A stretch of 64,000 nt of DNA from Streptomyces tateyamensis (GTDB lineage: Bacteria; Actinomycetota; Actinomycetes; Streptomycetales; Streptomycetaceae), in the NCBI RefSeq assembly GCF_003205575.1, contig NZ_PYBW01000039.1:49537-113536 (forward strand). Direction: 5' to 3'. Position numbers and translations under genes: made by a program. Under the pieces are notes generated by a model. That model saw nothing but the letters and a program-made list of their open reading frames with translations, did no database searches and had not been told where the DNA came from. Positions 42,761 through 51,605 of the stretch are shown here, one piece after another (position 1 is the stretch's first letter; each line of letters begins with the position of its first letter).

Positions 42761-43234
42761 TCAGATAGCCAGGAGGCCCCAGACGACTTTCGCGGCGCCT
42801 CTGCGTTGCCAGCCCCAGGCTGACGTGAGGGCCTCCACGATGAGCAAGCCGCGGCCGCGCTCATCGCCTAGGCCGCTCTGGCGGCACCGGGGAGCACCTG
42901 CCGACTGGTCCACAACTTCGATCAGAAGGCTGCTACCGGCTTGCTCCACGGTGATCTCGACACGCTCTTCGGGACGGGAAGCCGCCAGGGCATTGGCAAC
43001 GAGCTCGCTCAGGACCAGTTCGAGGTCATCCAGCAGGTCGACGGAGATGCGCCCCGCGAAGTGGTCATGGACTCGTCGCCGAGTTGCGGCAACTGCGGAG
43101 GCATGGGGGCGGACGACGCAGGTGAGAGTGTCGAGGACAGCGCCAGGCTGGTCGATGTGGGCCAGCCTGAAGCAGCGTCCGGTGATGCTGCTGGTCGGTG
43201 CTGTCGTCGCCGCAGCGGGCTCACGACTGTCCAC
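42761..43234 (-). CDS. RsbW-type ATP-binding (anti-sigma-like) protein
   Basis: A 157-residue GHKL ATPase of the HATPase_c_2 type found in streptomycete anti-sigma and regulatory proteins. Motif N is LDDLELVLSELVANALAAS, with VEVVDQ-type G1 as LLIEVVDQSAGAP and G2 as GLGDERGRGLLIVEAL. Domain length is complete. Two GTG codons lie close together; the one at 43234 was chosen because GAGG is seven bases upstream. It is divergent from the S9 peptidase gene. Its partner sigma factor or antagonist is not in the immediate vicinity. Confidence 0.82.
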   Translation of the reverse strand: MDSREPAAATTAPTSSITGRCFRLAHIDQPGAVLDTLTCVVRPHASAVAATRRRVHDHFAGRISVDLLDDLELVLSELVANALAASRPEERVEITVEQAGSSLLIEVVDQSAGAPRCRQSGLGDERGRGLLIVEALTSAWGWQRRGAAKVVWGLLAI

Positions 43235-43419
43235 GGACACACCTCGCCCTATGTCGGATGGTGGTTGGCGGCCCTCATCGGCCGACACTTCAAGGCTGAC
43301 GGCTCGGCAGGTTGCAGGCGAGTACCCGGATGCGGACAGGACGGTTGTCCGCATCGCTGGTTACCTGGCCGGGGTACCGTCAGAGATCGGCAACAGTCCG
43401 TCAGAATCGCGAGGATCGA

Positions 43420-45186
43420 ATGGCTGACGAGGTCAGCGGACCGCTCGACGCGGCCTGGGTGGCGCGCAAGAAGACGAGCTACGACGAGCTCACCTTCGCT
43501 GAAGGAGCGTTGTGGTGGATCCAGTCTGATCCTGAGTCCGGGGGCGCCCGTCGGCTGGTTCGACTGGGTGACGACTTGGAACCGCGACCGCAGACGCCCG
43601 CTGACATTTCGGTCGGCGGCTGGCTGCACGCTTACGGAGGCGGGTCGTACGCCGTCGGACCTGAGAACCTATGGGTTGTCGGGGCGGAGGACAGCAAGGT
43701 CTACCGGATCGTTCCCGATGAAGTGCCACGAGCCGCTGTGCCCGATGCGGATGACTTCCGCTATGGCGATCTGCACTACTCCCAGGGCGTTCTGCTCGCC
43801 GTCCGCGGCAACGAGAGCGGCGACGAGATTGTGGAGGTTGCAGCAGATGGCAGCCAGGTCCGGGTGCTGGTCAGCTCGACGGGCTTCCTGGCAGCTCCGC
43901 GTCTGCACGGTGATGCGCTGGCCTATCTGGAGTGGGACGCAGACCGGATGCCGTGGGACTCCTCCAGGCTGCACGTTGTCCGGCGGCCTGGTAGGGGCAC
44001 GGTTGTCGCAGGCAGTGAGAATGAATCCGTGGTGCAGCCGCTCTGGGGGCCTGACGGAGCACTGTACTTCCTCTCCGATCGGACCGGCTGGTGGAATCTC
44101 TACAGCTGGGACGGCACCGTGCGGTCGGTCGCGCCGATAGAGGCGGACTGCGCACCGGCTCCCTGGGAGGCCGGCTATCAGTCGTTCGCCTTCCTGCCGG
44201 ATGGCGTGATCGTGTTGACGGTCCATGACGGCTTCCAGACCCGGCTGGTCATCCTCGGGCCTGATGGAAGTCAGGCCATGCCAGAAGCCGGCCTGACGTC
44301 CATCAAGCCATATATTGCCGCCTACGGAGGCCAGGTAGCCGTAATCGGCTCGACCCCCTTCAGCGCGCCCTCGTTGCGGTTGCTCGACCTCGCCGGAGCC
44401 GCGCAGGAGATCACCGCCGCATCAGCCGCCCACAATGCTGTCGTACGCCCGATGCTCCGTGGGGCGAAGCTGGATGATCGTGTGGTGCGCTACCTGTTCC
44501 ATCCGCCGACCGGTGGTAGCGATGACTCAGCCGCCCCACTGATTGTCAGGGCGCATCCTGGCCCGACTGATGATGTGCCGATGAGACTTGACTGGACGGT
44601 GCAGTACTTCACGAGCCGCGGCTTCGCGGTGGCTGAGGTCGCCTACCGGGGAAGCACCGGCCAGGGCCGCGCGTTCCGCCAGGCGCTTCACGGCCACTGG
44701 GGCGAGTATGACGTGGCAGACTGCGAAGCGGTCGCCGAACAACTCCTCGCCGATGGAGTCGCCCGGCCGGGAGCGGTCTTCATTACCGGTGCGAGCGCTG
44801 GCGGTTACACGGCCCTCCAAGCAGCCTGCAGAGTCGGTCCGTTCACGGCGGCTACTGCTACCTCGGCCATCGTCGACCCGGTACGTTGGACGACCACGGC
44901 CCCACGATTCCAGCGCCCGCATGCTAGGGCCCTCGCTGGTCCAGCTGGCCCCGTTCACGCGAACATGATCGCTCTGCCCGTCCTGTTGATCCATGGGACT
45001 GAGGACGGTATTGCCCCCGTAGCGGACGCGCAGCACCTCGCGGCCGGGTTGGCAGCCCGGAGGCACGACTGTGAGGCCGTGATCCTTGCTGGAGTTGGCC
45101 ACTATCTGTCCTCGTCAACCAGCTTGCAGGCGGCGCTGGAGGCGGAGTTGGGGTTCTACGAGCGCGTCATGAACGAGACAGCGTGA
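43420..45186 (+). CDS. S9 family prolyl oligopeptidase-like serine hydrolase
   Basis: A 588-residue protein. The first 370 residues form a WD/beta-propeller-like domain with repeating GxxLYF/W patterns (for example GPDGALYFLSDRTGWWNLYS). The alpha/beta hydrolase domain follows: nucleophile Ser459 in GASAGGYTA, Asp529 in HGTEDGIAP, His561 in GVGHYLS. S9C acyl-aminoacyl peptidases have this layout. It has no signal peptide and should act on small peptides or acylated compounds in the cytosol. GAGGA lies four bases before the ATG. It overlaps the convergent XRE gene by 20 bases. It might trim a peptide product of the island. Confidence 0.88.
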   Translation: MADEVSGPLDAAWVARKKTSYDELTFAEGALWWIQSDPESGGARRLVRLGDDLEPRPQTPADISVGGWLHAYGGGSYAVGPENLWVVGAEDSKVYRIVPDEVPRAAVPDADDFRYGDLHYSQGVLLAVRGNESGDEIVEVAADGSQVRVLVSSTGFLAAPRLHGDALAYLEWDADRMPWDSSRLHVVRRPGRGTVVAGSENESVVQPLWGPDGALYFLSDRTGWWNLYSWDGTVRSVAPIEADCAPAPWEAGYQSFAFLPDGVIVLTVHDGFQTRLVILGPDGSQAMPEAGLTSIKPYIAAYGGQVAVIGSTPFSAPSLRLLDLAGAAQEITAASAAHNAVVRPMLRGAKLDDRVVRYLFHPPTGGSDDSAAPLIVRAHPGPTDDVPMRLDWTVQYFTSRGFAVAEVAYRGSTGQGRAFRQALHGHWGEYDVADCEAVAEQLLADGVARPGAVFITGASAGGYTALQAACRVGPFTAATATSAIVDPVRWTTTAPRFQRPHARALAGPAGPVHANMIALPVLLIHGTEDGIAPVADAQHLAAGLAARRHDCEAVILAGVGHYLSSSTSLQAALEAELGFYERVMNETA

Positions 45187-46489
45187 TAGCGGCTGCCGGG
45201 AGGACTGCTCGCACGTACTCGTCGAGCTCGGAGACTGTCTGTCCAGCGTGGGGCTTGAGGTCAACCAGGAGCCGGGCGATGCGTTCGACGGACCGTCCGG
45301 ACGACGTACGGGCCGCGTAGCCGACTGCTGCTTTCCCGACGGCGCACGCCTGCTCGATGTCGCCCGATCGCAGCCAGGTCGAAGCGAGTAGCGCGGCATC
45401 GATCGCGAGCCGGCGAACCCGGTCGGGTCCAACTCCCTCCAGCGCATCGGCGACCTGGGTGCGAGCGGAGGGAGCCCGCCCGAGATCGTTGAGGCAATGG
45501 GCCATTTCGTCGGCTAGGTATGCCCTGGTGAAGTAGCTGATCCATGGGGGCTCTTCGCCGACTACCGAGGAGTTGAGCAGGGCTTCCGCTTGGAGCAGGA
45601 GTTCGGTGGTTTCCCTCTCGTTTCCCATGCGCGCATGCGACCTGGCACTGACAGCCGTGATTGCCGCGCGGGTCGCGGGACTCGCTGCCGTGTCGATTAC
45701 CTCGACTGCGGCTTGCGACCAACGAAGGGCTATGGAGGGATGGTTGCAGTGCAGGGCGAGGTGGCTCAGGTTCACGCCCACGAGGTATCCGCCGTAGGCG
45801 CGATCCCCTGTCCGGGCTGTCAGCTGCAGCGCCCGCCTGTAGTGAGACTGTGCCCATCCGGGGCGGCCGGAGTCCACGGCCTGGTAGCCGGCAAGCTCCA
45901 GGAAGCCGGTCGCGATCCTTGTTCGGTCGAGCTCCACCCCGGGGGCAGCGGCGGGTCGTGACAAAAGGCTGCTGAGCTCGGAATCGATGTAGCTGGAGAG
46001 ATGGGCGCCGAAGTGGCCGGGCCCGTGCGCGTGGTCTAACCGGCGAAACATGTCGAGAGTGGCCTCAGCGACCAGGACATCTTGATCAGTGACCCACAGT
46101 CCATCGCTCGATGGGAGCTCTGCGAGTACTGGTGAATCCGTCGCGACCCACCGCGTGATCAGCGACTCTGAAGCCTCTGGGACGAATCTCGCGGGCTGAA
46201 GCCGCTCTTTCCGAGGAGACGTGGCTCGCCGTCGCTCCTCCTCAGCGGCGACCCACAACTCCAACAAGCTCCCGTCTGCCTCCAACACCCGGTCGCACGC
46301 CTCAATGAGCTGACGGTTTGGGAACCTCTCCGTCGCCTCAACCCGACGGATTAGATCACCGCTGCAGTGGACCGCTGCACCCAACCGCGCCTGGCTGAGC
46401 CCCTTCCGGCTCCGCAACTCGCGAAGCGCAGCTCCAAGTCGCGCTTGCGCCGATCCCTCCGCCACGATCTCCCGGGCTTTCGCCGACAC
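45167..46489 (-). CDS. XRE-family regulator with TPR-like domain and a TTA codon
   Basis: A 440-residue protein. Residues 15-75 form a Cro/CI-type HTH (LGAALRELRSRKGLSQARLG, then CSGDLIRRVEATERFPN). The rest is helical and TPR-like (for example SHYRRALQLTARTGDRAYGG), as in streptomycete NsdA-type and quorum-peptide-like regulators. GTG at 46489 has GAGGGG five bases upstream. Codon 151 is TTA (46039-46037), so full-length synthesis should depend on the bldA tRNA. It is the only DNA-binding regulator inside the island besides the HTH protein and is a candidate switch for it. Confidence 0.85.
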   Translation of the reverse strand: MSAKAREIVAEGSAQARLGAALRELRSRKGLSQARLGAAVHCSGDLIRRVEATERFPNRQLIEACDRVLEADGSLLELWVAAEEERRRATSPRKERLQPARFVPEASESLITRWVATDSPVLAELPSSDGLWVTDQDVLVAEATLDMFRRLDHAHGPGHFGAHLSSYIDSELSSLLSRPAAAPGVELDRTRIATGFLELAGYQAVDSGRPGWAQSHYRRALQLTARTGDRAYGGYLVGVNLSHLALHCNHPSIALRWSQAAVEVIDTAASPATRAAITAVSARSHARMGNERETTELLLQAEALLNSSVVGEEPPWISYFTRAYLADEMAHCLNDLGRAPSARTQVADALEGVGPDRVRRLAIDAALLASTWLRSGDIEQACAVGKAAVGYAARTSSGRSVERIARLLVDLKPHAGQTVSELDEYVRAVLPAAAITLSRS

Positions 46490-46657
46490 ATTGCCCCCTC
46501 GCTGGCCGCGGCCCGCTACCGCGCCTCGCGGATGCGTGACTGTCACGATAACGGCCTTGTAGGCTCTGTGTATCCGGAACTACACGGATGGTGACGGCGT
46601 GAAGAGTGGACGAGCAGTGGTTCGGCTTGTCGTCCTAGGCGCTCAGAGCGGCTCTGC

Positions 46658-47947
46658 CTAACTGATCTTTGCCCGGTGTTGCGTGAACAGATCGTGCCGC
46701 TGGTGGCCGTCCTGGCCGATGAACGCCTTGAACTCACCCAGAAGATAGGCGATGGCGCCGTTGGAGCGTTCGGTCATGGTCATCTCGAAATCACGGTTGA
46801 GGTGGTTCAGGTGGCGCTCGACCTCGGGCTGCTCCATGACGGTGCCGGTCTTGGCCAGCTTGGCGATCATCTGGTCCACCGTGAGCGGGCGGGTGTTGCC
46901 GCGGAGCAGACGGTAGACGGGGTCCTGGACCGCGGCCGTTGCTTCAGGGAGAACGCGCGGTTCGCCGGTCTTGCCCAGAGCCTTCTTGATAGCTTCCCCG
47001 AGTGCCCTGGCTACCGGCGGGGGAAAGGCGTTGCCGATCTGGCGGTAGACCGTCGTCTTGCGGCCCTTGAATTCCCACTTGAAATCGTCGTCGTCCCAGC
47101 CCTGGATACGCGCGACCATTTCAGTGGTGAGCTTGGGGTGCCCATCGACCGGGAAGTCCGGACCCGGTGCCTCATTGGCTACGCCCATGGCGTCGACGCC
47201 GAGGTCCTTCCAGGCCCGCTTGGCGCGGGTCGGGCCGAGGTCGGCCCCGCCGTGCTTCTTGGAGCCGCCGACAATGGTCGGTGCAATGTCGTTGGCCGTG
47301 AGTACCCACTGCTCCGTGGGCCAGCCGTTCTGGCCCATGAGGTCCTTGAGGAGCTCGCCCACTGTGGGAGGCTTCGTCGCGTTCGGCTCCGGCCAGGAGA
47401 AGTAAGGGGCAAATTCGCGCTGGAGTGCAACGAGTACGAACCGGGGACGCAGCTGCGAGACACCAAAATCGTTGGCCTGCAGCAGCTTCCACTCGCCCAC
47501 GTAGCCGTACTCGTGCAGCTGGTCGAGGACGTGCTGACGATAGGCGGAGAAGCGATTGGCGCTGAGGCCGCGCACGTTCTCCAGTAGCAGTGCCTTCGGC
47601 TTGACGATGCCGCAGGTTTCTACCGCCCACGCGAAGAGGTCGCGTTCATCGTTCGCGCCGAGCTGCTTTCCTGCAATGCTGAACGGCGGACACGGAACAC
47701 CCCCTGCCAACAGGTCTACGCCCTTGTGGTCGGAAGGATTCCAGACGCTCAGGTCCGCGACATCACCGACTCGGACAACCTCGTCGCCGTTGGGAAGGTT
47801 GTGTCGCAGGGTGTTCGCCGCGTTGGCATCCAGCTCGACCGCCAGCCGGTGGTGGAAGCCCGCGCGTCCGAGCCCGAGCGACTGTCCGCCCGCGCCGGCA
47901 CAGATCTCGACGACCTCGAACCGCTCATCGGGCTCGGTTGTCGGCAT
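46658..47947 (-). CDS. NaeI-type DNA (cytosine-5) methyltransferase
   Basis: A 429-residue C5 methyltransferase. Motif I is VVEICAGAGGQSLGLGRAGF, motif IV GGVPCPPFS with nucleophile Cys86, motif VI ENVRG, motif VIII QLRPR, and motif X RQIGNAFPPPVA. Its sequence follows M.NaeI closely, to the C-terminal QRHDLF and HRAKIS, as I remember it, so the predicted site is GCCGGC. It protects host DNA from the adjacent NaeI-like nuclease. GAGGGAGA precedes the ATG at 47947. A separate palindrome upstream may control it. Confidence 0.93.
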   Translation of the reverse strand: MPTTEPDERFEVVEICAGAGGQSLGLGRAGFHHRLAVELDANAANTLRHNLPNGDEVVRVGDVADLSVWNPSDHKGVDLLAGGVPCPPFSIAGKQLGANDERDLFAWAVETCGIVKPKALLLENVRGLSANRFSAYRQHVLDQLHEYGYVGEWKLLQANDFGVSQLRPRFVLVALQREFAPYFSWPEPNATKPPTVGELLKDLMGQNGWPTEQWVLTANDIAPTIVGGSKKHGGADLGPTRAKRAWKDLGVDAMGVANEAPGPDFPVDGHPKLTTEMVARIQGWDDDDFKWEFKGRKTTVYRQIGNAFPPPVARALGEAIKKALGKTGEPRVLPEATAAVQDPVYRLLRGNTRPLTVDQMIAKLAKTGTVMEQPEVERHLNHLNRDFEMTMTERSNGAIAYLLGEFKAFIGQDGHQRHDLFTQHRAKIS

Positions 47948-48056
47948 GTGATCTCCCTCTAGCGGCGCCTGGCGAGCCAGCGCAAGGGGACAGGCGTTGC
48001 CGCCCGGCCCCACGAACTTAACGAGCATCCAACTACACCTGGCACTGGGGAAGCAC

Positions 48057-48072
48057 GATACCCGCGGGTATC
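48057..48072. promoter_or_regulatory. perfect 16-bp palindrome upstream of the methyltransferase gene
   Basis: GATACCCGCGGGTATC is a perfect palindrome about 110 bases upstream of the methyltransferase ATG, in the 256-bp gap before the Vsr gene's end. It could be an operator for methyltransferase expression, or part of a terminator for the leftward Vsr gene. No controller-protein gene is visible nearby. Confidence 0.45.
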
Positions 48073-48203
48073 TCAGAGCGATGCTGACCAGCGTGGCGAC
48101 CTGGATCCGACTGTGAAGTCTACGGGGCCCCGCTGACAGCGCCGGCCGCGCCTCGGCCCAGGCCCCGGTCGGCAAGGCTGCTGACCTGAACGGGGTTCGT
48201 CGG

Positions 48204-48752
48204 TTAGTCGCTGTCCGGGTGCGCAGGGCTGCTGGTCAGCGGCACTTTTGCGCGCCGCGCGCTGTTCGCGGCCTTGCCATCAGTCAGTGCCTTCCGGCGC
48301 TCGCTTACTGCGGTGACCGTCGCGACCGCGCACTCCTTCGGGTCCTGATGCTCCCAGAATCTCAGCACTAGCCACCCTTCCGCTGCCAGCCGGGCATCGG
48401 TGTCCCGGTCCCGCTGGATGTTCCCGCCGATCTTGGTCTCCCAGTAATCCGGGTTTGTCTTTGGTGGTACGAAGTGGTCCGGGCAGCCGTGCCAGAAACA
48501 CCCATCGATGAAGACCGCTACTCGCACAGGACGGAACACGAGGTCAGCAGTTCGGCGCATCTTCGGCAGTGGCTTGACCGCAACGCGGTAGCGCAGCCCG
48601 GCGGCATGGACGAGTGAGCGCAGCGCCAGCTCGGGGGAGGTGTCCCGGCTTCGATTGCCGAGCATGCTCTTCCGGTTTGCGGCTGAGGATGCCCACGACC
48701 CGTCTGGCGCTACCCAGGCGGGGTTGGTCTTTTGAGAGTCAGACATGCTCAT
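48204..48752 (-). CDS. vsr: very short patch repair (Vsr) endonuclease
   Basis: A 182-residue Vsr homologue. NRSRDTSPELALRSLVHAAG begins the domain, followed by ADLVFRPVRVAVFIDGCFWHGC (catalytic Asp and the zinc-linked Cys/His residues), CPDHFVPPKTNPDYWETKI and FWEHQDP. Vsr nicks the T:G mismatch that arises when methylated cytosine deaminates. That suits partnership with the C5 methyltransferase. ATG at 48752 overlaps the NaeI-type gene's stop (ATGA). The N-terminal 30 residues before the domain are polar and probably flexible. Confidence 0.92.
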   Translation of the reverse strand: MSMSDSQKTNPAWVAPDGSWASSAANRKSMLGNRSRDTSPELALRSLVHAAGLRYRVAVKPLPKMRRTADLVFRPVRVAVFIDGCFWHGCPDHFVPPKTNPDYWETKIGGNIQRDRDTDARLAAEGWLVLRFWEHQDPKECAVATVTAVSERRKALTDGKAANSARRAKVPLTSSPAHPDSD

Positions 48753-49702
48753 ATTCCCGGCAGATTCGGTGCGAGTTCCTCGGGATCTTCCGGCAACGCC
48801 AGTGTCCAGCGAACACCGTCGAGGTCGACCCACGGCACCTCTCCATGGTCTGCCCTCAAGCGGGTGAGGCGGGCGCTGAGGGACTCCCCAGCCTGAGGGA
48901 CGGCCAGACCGAGACGCTGTGCTACCTCCCCATGGCTTGAATAGTCGCCCAGGATGACAATGCCGCGTGGCCGAAGACGGGTGCGTGAACTGCCGCCTCC
49001 ACGGACTCGCCTCATGTAGTCCTCCTGCATGGCGACGGTGGCCACGACGCTACGGCTGACCAGTCGGCGCTGTGCTCGGAGGAACAGCTCGTCCAGACGA
49101 CGCTGCCCGCCCTTGTGGCTGAAGATCGCGGTGATGTCCTCGGGCGGCAGCCGCAGCAACACGTTGTCCTGCAGTGGCGCGTCCTTGAAAAGGCAGCGCA
49201 CCGAGTTCTTGCCAGCCGCATTGAGCGTGCGCTTCCCGTCGCGATTGCCACCAGGGTTCAACAGCTCCGGGCGGGCACGGACCAGCCCAGCACACCACTT
49301 CGCCTCGCTACCGCTCGCCCAGACTACGAGCAGCAGCTCGCCGTGCGCCTCCGGCGGGACCATCCAGGAGCCGCGCTTCTGCGAGACCTTGCAGTCCACG
49401 TCGACGCCAGCGATCTGGTAGTCCATTCGCTCTCCGTCGGCAAAGGCGAACTCCCGCTGGAGGTTGATCTCGATGAGGGTTCCGAGGTGGATCTTCTCTG
49501 TCTTGTACAGCTGGTCCCACCGGAATCGGCCGGTGTGCTGGCCGTCCAGGAGCATGTCGATACTCCGCCGGATGGTGCCTGCGAAGCGGCGTCCGGCAGG
49601 GTCCTCGTCCAAAATCTTCCTGGCCACCGCGTCCAGCTGTGAGTCGTGTTCCGTCCACGCGGCCCAGAGCTGCGACTGCTCAGCCTCGGCTCCGTGGTCC
49701 AC
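48749..49702 (-). CDS. NaeI-family type II restriction endonuclease
   Basis: A 317-residue protein, the same length as NaeI. The catalytic residues of NaeI (Glu70, Asp86, Asp95, Lys97) have counterparts at Glu78, Asp94, Asp103 and Lys105 in LIEIN, ERMDYQIAG and VDVDCK, all with a constant offset of eight. The DNA-binding half shows NELFLRAQ-type blocks (DELFLRAQRRLVSRSVVATV), then DYMRRVRG and RPRGIVILGD. NaeI needs two GCCGGC copies to cut. GTG at 49702 is the only standard start upstream that gives this length; acidic sequence before it is also in frame, so the start is uncertain. Confidence 0.9.
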   Translation of the reverse strand: MDHGAEAEQSQLWAAWTEHDSQLDAVARKILDEDPAGRRFAGTIRRSIDMLLDGQHTGRFRWDQLYKTEKIHLGTLIEINLQREFAFADGERMDYQIAGVDVDCKVSQKRGSWMVPPEAHGELLLVVWASGSEAKWCAGLVRARPELLNPGGNRDGKRTLNAAGKNSVRCLFKDAPLQDNVLLRLPPEDITAIFSHKGGQRRLDELFLRAQRRLVSRSVVATVAMQEDYMRRVRGGGSSRTRLRPRGIVILGDYSSHGEVAQRLGLAVPQAGESLSARLTRLRADHGEVPWVDLDGVRWTLALPEDPEELAPNLPGI

Positions 49703-49766
49703 GGAATCCAGGGTATCGGCGCTGCTGTCCGACCAGGAGACGTCGACTGTCTCCTGCGGGCCGGGG

Positions 49767-51605
49767 TCAGACGTGGGCAGCTCCTCGCCCGAGGTAGCCC
49801 AAAAGCGCCCGGATATCGGCCATGTCCATACCCCCGGCCACCGACGGCTCCTCGACCAGGTCAGCGAGCTGCTGGACGGAAGGATCGTCGAGGATGCGGC
49901 CCATGAACTCGAGCTTCTCCTCAAGGCGGAGGGCCACTACCTCGTCCACTGTGCCCGAGGCGGCCAGGACGGTGACCCTGGTCTCCGCGTCTGGGTCGAG
50001 GCCGAGACGGTGAATGCGGTCCAGGCTCTGCAGGAACCGCCCGGCCATGAAATCCCGGTCCACGTATACGGCGTCATGGCAGACATGGTGCAGGCTGATG
50101 CCCTCGCCGAGGGTGGCGGGGTTGGAGAGCAGCACCATGCAGTCAGGATCCTCGCGGAAGCGCCGCAGCTGCTCCTCCCGGTCCTTGCTCCCGCCGTGCA
50201 CCACTGCTGGCTGATAGCTAGTCAGAAGTCCTTCCAGGGTGGTCAGGCTGCGCACGAACGTGGTCCACACCAGGGTCTTCCTCCCCGCAGCCGCGTTCTC
50301 AGCCACGATGCTGAGCGTCTCCTGGTATTTCGGGGACAGCTCATAGCTGGGGAGGTTCTGCAGCAGCGAGAACAGCGAGTCGGTCGGCAGTGCCTCCAAC
50401 GGCGGGACCTGGTAGGCGAGCGGCTCGTACCGGCTGCTGCCCTCTACCAGCAGCGCGGGGCTGGTAGCCGCCATCAGCAGGCGTAGCAGTGCCTTTCCGA
50501 GCGAGTCGAAGTCCCCGCGTGAGCCCTCCGCCCGGGCGGAGTACCGGCCTACCAGGGCGTCGTAGATCTCCCGGTGGAGCGGGGGCATCTCGACGTAGCG
50601 AATCCGCGGTTCGAAGGGGGGAAGCCCGAGCTCGTGCTTGGTCGTGCGAGTGAACAGCGGCTTCAGCACCGCGCTCGCATAGGCCAGATCGCCGCCGGCC
50701 ACGGCGTCGTTGACTACTCGCCGCCCGCGCCCGGGCCATACGAACGAGAGCAGGCTCTCGAGGTCGCGAGCCCCGTTCGGGGCCGGCGTCCCGGTGAGGA
50801 TCAGGCGGCGCCGACTCAGCGGGCCAAGTGCCAGACAGGCCGAGCCGTAGGTACCGCGCGCACCGAGCTTCATCCTGTGCGCCTCGTCGAGAATGAGCAT
50901 GGAGGGGGAAGAGCGCAGCCAGTCAGCCAGGGCGGTCAGTGACCGGTCCAGCCGCTCGTAGTTGACGATCAATATCTCTGCACCTGGGTCCGGCGCGCCA
51001 TCCAGGACCTGGACGCGCAGCGGCTCCTCAAAGCACTCGGTGCTTTCGTGCTGCCACGACTCGTAGGCCGATTTGGGGCTCACAACCAGGGCTTTGCGGG
51101 CCTCGCCGCGCTTACGGGCGGCGGAGTAGACGGCCAGAGCCACCCGGGTTTTCCCGGCGCCGGGCACGCTGAAGTTAGCGCCGTGCCCGAGAGATAGCAG
51201 CCGGGCGATGTCGCGCCGTTGAAAGGAAGTCAGATCGGCGATCCAACCTGCATCGAGCAGCGATGCGACCTCGTCAGGGCTGACCTGTCCGGCCGCTGCA
51301 GCGCCCTCGCTGTCAGTCAGCTGGAGCTCCGCCGACTCGGCATCGTCGAGTACACCGTTGACGAGGTCGAGCAGAGTCTCCTCCCACTCGACGTCCTCAG
51401 GCGCCGGCCACTCGCCGAGTTCGTTGATGCCGACCAGGAAGTCGTCCAGGTCGACTTCAGCGGACAGCGGGCCCCGCGGGCTCCCGGCCGCGAATCGGGC
51501 TGCGAGCCTTGCCAGATCAGCCTGGAATGCCGAGGCCGCGCGAAGCACGACACGGGTCCGCGTCACATCGAAGGCAAGCCGAAGAGAGGGTTCAGCGGTG
51601 GTCAT
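49767..51605 (-). CDS. SNF2-like DEAD/DEAH-box helicase
   Basis: A 612-residue superfamily 2 ATPase. Walker A FSVPGAGKTRVAL, motif II ILDEAH, motif III LILTGTPAPNGARDLESLL and the C-terminal helicase half (VWTTFVRSLTTLEGLL, VVHGGSKDREEQL, LSNPATLGEGISLH, QSLDRIHRLG) are complete. The first 115 residues, acidic and helical, are specific to this protein. It probably moves along or remodels DNA, not as a canonical type I HsdR since the nuclease domain is missing. Its ATG overlaps the ParB-like gene's stop (TGATG), so both make one unit with the NaeI cassette downstream. Confidence 0.9.
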   Translation of the reverse strand: MTTAEPSLRLAFDVTRTRVVLRAASAFQADLARLAARFAAGSPRGPLSAEVDLDDFLVGINELGEWPAPEDVEWEETLLDLVNGVLDDAESAELQLTDSEGAAAAGQVSPDEVASLLDAGWIADLTSFQRRDIARLLSLGHGANFSVPGAGKTRVALAVYSAARKRGEARKALVVSPKSAYESWQHESTECFEEPLRVQVLDGAPDPGAEILIVNYERLDRSLTALADWLRSSPSMLILDEAHRMKLGARGTYGSACLALGPLSRRRLILTGTPAPNGARDLESLLSFVWPGRGRRVVNDAVAGGDLAYASAVLKPLFTRTTKHELGLPPFEPRIRYVEMPPLHREIYDALVGRYSARAEGSRGDFDSLGKALLRLLMAATSPALLVEGSSRYEPLAYQVPPLEALPTDSLFSLLQNLPSYELSPKYQETLSIVAENAAAGRKTLVWTTFVRSLTTLEGLLTSYQPAVVHGGSKDREEQLRRFREDPDCMVLLSNPATLGEGISLHHVCHDAVYVDRDFMAGRFLQSLDRIHRLGLDPDAETRVTVLAASGTVDEVVALRLEEKLEFMGRILDDPSVQQLADLVEEPSVAGGMDMADIRALLGYLGRGAAHV

